Shown: positions 61,221-64,000 of the stretch, piece after piece
How positions within the stretch are numbered: the first letter of the stretch is position 1
Layout of the letters: each line of letters opens with the position of its first letter
Origin: Panorpa germanica
Lineage: Eukaryota > Arthropoda > Insecta > Mecoptera > Panorpidae
DNA: 64,000 nt
Assembly (NCBI GenBank): GCA_963678705.1
Contig: OY783212.1
Coordinates: 558,001 to 622,000 of the forward strand
Direction of reading: 5' to 3'
Translations under genes and position numbers: made by a program
The notes under the pieces: model-generated
The model's database searches: none
What the model was told of the DNA's origin: nothing
What the model saw: only the letters and a program-made list of their open reading frames with translations

Positions 61221-63640
61221 ACAATCTAATGATGCAGTTCTTTAATTTAAAGCCTAGCGAACATAACTGCATCAAAAAATTTCAGGAAATCCAAAAAAAA
61301 TTTTTAGAAAAAAAAGTCCATGAATTTAAAAAAGGTCGTATAAAAGCCAGAAACGCGTGGATATTTGAAATGTAATGAAGCAGTTCTTTAACTTAAAGCC
61401 TAGCGAACATAACTGCATCAAAAGAAATCAAGAAATCCAAAAAAAATTTTTAGAAAAAAAAGTCCATGAATTTAGAAAAGGTCGCATAAAAGCCAGAAAC
61501 GCGTGGATATTTAAAATGTAATGAAGCAGTTCTTTAACTTAAAGCCTGGCGAACATAACTGCATCAAAAAATTTCAAGAAATCAAAAAAAAAAGTTTTAG
61601 AAAAAAAAGTCCATGAATTTAAAAAAGGTCGCATAAAAGCCAGAAACGCGTGGATATTTAAAATGTAATGAAGCAGTTCTTTAACTTAAAGCCTGGCGAA
61701 CATAACTGCATCAAAAAATTTCAAGAAATCCAAAAAAAAAGTTTTAGAAAAAAAAGTCCATGAATTTAAAAAAGGTCGCATAAAAGCCAGAAACGCGTGG
61801 ATATTTAAAATGTAATGAAGCAGTTCTTTAACTTAAAGCCTGGCGAACATAACTGCATCAAAAAATTTCAACAAATCCAAAAAAAAAGTTTTAGAAAAAA
61901 AAGTCCATGAATTTAAAAAAGGTCGCATAAAAGCCAGAAACGCGTGGATATTTAAAATGTAATGAAGCAGTTCTTTAACTTAAAGCCTGGCGAACATAAC
62001 TGCATCAAAAAATTTCAAGAAATCCAAAAAAAAAGTTTTAGAAAAAAAAGTCCATGAATTTAAAAAAGGTCGCATAAAAGCCAGAAACGCGTGGATATTG
62101 AAAATGTAATGAAGCAGTTCTTTAACTTAAAGCCTGACGAACATAACTGCATCAAAAAATTTCAAGAAATCCAAAAAAAAAGTTTTAGAAAGAAAAGTCC
62201 ATGAATTTAAAAAAGGTCGCATAAAAGCCAGAAACGCGTGGATATTTAAAATGTTATGAAGCAGTTCTTTAATTTAAAGCCTAGCGAACATAACTGCATC
62301 AAAAAATTTCAAGAAATCCAAAAAAAAAATTTTAGAAAAAAAAGTCCATGAATTTAAAAAAGGTCGCATAAAAGCCAGAAACGCGTGGATATTTAAAATC
62401 TAATGAAGCAGTTCTTTAATTTAAAGCCTGGCGAACATAACTGCATCAAAAAATTTCAAGAAATCCAAACAAAAATTTTTAGAAAAAAAAGTCCATGAAT
62501 TTAAAAAAGGTCGCATAAAAGCCAGAAACGCGTAGATATTTAAAATGTAATGAAGCAGTTCTTTAACTTAAAGCCTGGCGAACATAACTGCATCAAAAAA
62601 TTTCAAGAAATCCAAAAAAAAAGTTTTAGAAAAAAAAGTCCATGAATTTAAAAAAGGTCGCATAAAAGCCAGAAACGCGTAGATATTTAAAATGTAATGA
62701 AGCAGTTCTTTAACTTAAAGCGTGGCGAACATAACTGCATCAATAAATTTCAAGAAATCCAAAAAAAAAGTTTTAGAAAAAAAAGTCCATGAATTTAAAA
62801 AAGGACGCATAAAAGCTAGAAACGCGTGGATATTTAAAATGTAATGAAGCAGTTCTTTAACTTAAAGCCTGGCGAACATAACTGCATCAAAAAATTTCAA
62901 GAAATCCAAAAAAAAAGTTTTAGAAAAAAAAGTCCATGAATTTAAAAAAGGTCGCATAAAAGCCAGAAACGCGTGGATATTTAAAATGTAATGAAGCAGT
63001 TCTTTAACTTAAAGCCTGGCGAACATAACTGCATCAAAAAATTTCAAGAAATCCAAAAAAAAAGTTTTAGAAAAAAAAGTCCATGAATTTAAAAAAGGTC
63101 GCATAAAAGCCAGAAACGCGTGGATATTTAAAATGTAATGAAGCAGTTCTTTAACTTAAAGCCTGGCGAACATAACTGCATCAAAAAATTTCAAGAAATC
63201 CAAAAAAAAAGTTTTAGAAAAAAAAGTCCATGAATTTAAAAAAGGTCGCATAAAAGCCAGAAACGCGTGGATATTGAAAATGTAATGAAGCAGTTCTTTA
63301 ACTTAAAGCCTGGCGAACATAACTGCATCAAAAAATTTCAAGAAATCCAAAAAAAAAGTTTTAGAAAAAAAAGTCCATGAATTTAAAAAAGGTCGCATAA
63401 AAGCCAGAAACGCGTAGATATTTAAAATGTAATGAAGCAGTTCTTTAACTTAAAGCGTGGCGAACATAACTGCATCAAAAAATTTCAAGAAATCCAAAAA
63501 AAAAGTTTTAGAAAAAAAAGTCCATGAATTTAAAGAAGGACGCATAAAAGCTAGAAACGCGTGGATATTTAAAATGTAATGAAGCAGTTCTTTAACTTAA
63601 AGCCTGGCGAACATAACTGCATCAAAAATTTTCAGGAAAA
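61221..63640 (-). repeat. Satellite array, right arm (inverted, about 17 units)
   Basis: The reverse complement of the left-arm unit repeats about 17 times; CGAACATAACTGCATC recurs from 61258 to about 63605 every 146-148 bp. Several rare variants (AAAGCGTGGCG, GGACGCATAAAAGCTAG) occur twice exactly 735 bp apart, five units, showing a block duplication. The last unit decays at about 63640. Confidence 0.95.
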
Positions 63641-64000
63641 TGGATTTTAATCTTTTTTTAAAAAAGTCCATGAAAATAAAAACGATCAAAGCAAACATTA
63701 AAAGCGTAGATATCAATTCAAAGTGTAGCGGATATAGATCAATTATAAAATTAAACACATTTGAAATATTAATTATTTAAAAAAAAAATACATAACGTAC
63801 ACTCGTTGTCTTGCGAAGGGCCGAACAGTTAGTAGTAATAAATTGTTCTACTTGGATTGTTTCTCGAAGGTGTTTCTCTGTAACCTTCTATCATCTCCAA
63901 GAAATGTAGAGAATTCAGTTTTTGCTAAAATTAAAAATTTAACATTTCCATGGTTTTTAAGAAGAGTATAACCTTCTATCATCTCCAAGAAATGTAAAGA
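63641..64000. repeat. Right edge of the satellite and start of another repeat
   Basis: CCTTCTATCATCTCCAAGAA occurs at about 63882 and again at about 63972, roughly 90 bp apart, followed by ATGTAGAGAA and ATGTAAAGA. A different tandem repeat seems to begin at the window edge. No gene seen. Confidence 0.5.

Noticed and set aside
59200..63640. Regular repeats of about 147 bp as a possible CRISPR array
   Set aside because: There are no unique spacers between short repeats; the whole unit repeats. The genome is eukaryotic. It is a satellite.

Overview
This is a 64 kb piece of an AT-rich insect nuclear genome. It is most likely from a moth or butterfly. The evidence is short GT-AG introns, insect-type alpha-spectrin and RpL10, an acyl-CoA desaturase of the kind expanded in Lepidoptera, and very many small inverted-repeat transposons. 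The species call is inference; the gene calls rest on translated exons joined at consensus splice sites with matching phases.

Layout. (1) 2.1-12.1 kb, + strand: a complete alpha-Spectrin gene (28 coding exons, 2416 aa), including a 42-nt exon-like duplication in one intron. (2) 13.7-16.0 kb: a damaged copy of the kinetochore gene Ndc80, followed by inverted copies of its coiled-coil region that form a foldback of about 430-bp arms. (3) 17.0-19.7 kb, - strand: RpL10 (219 aa), with two MITEs in its last intron. (4) 20.3-20.8 kb, + strand: a small basic intronless protein resembling C1orf131 (DUF4602). (5) 23.3-30.5 kb, - strand: a b(0,+)-type (SLC7A9-like) amino-acid transporter, nine exons visible and the start codon not found. 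(6) 44.7-45.9 kb, + strand: an intronless Mgat1 (GnT-I). (7) 56.8-58.4 kb, + strand: a six-exon acyl-CoA desaturase (376 aa). (8) 59.2-63.6 kb: a satellite of about 147-bp units in two opposed arrays around a palindromic spacer.

Most of the rest is transposon-derived. I could resolve these families: a 15-bp-TIR MITE of about 635 bp (family B, eight or more copies), a MITE of about 215 bp with TA-like ends (family A, five copies), a TTAA-flanked piggyBac-like MITE (three copies), two hAT-type elements with exact 8-bp target duplications, a MITE of about 440 bp (family D, four copies), one PIF/Harbinger-type element with a TAA duplication nested inside a family B element, a mariner transposase scrap and a LINE tail.

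The protein-coding genes are unrelated housekeeping or metabolic genes with no operon-like logic. The most unusual features are the Ndc80-derived foldback, which could produce hairpin RNA matching its parent gene, and the opposed satellite arrays, whose two arms carry different repeat variants.
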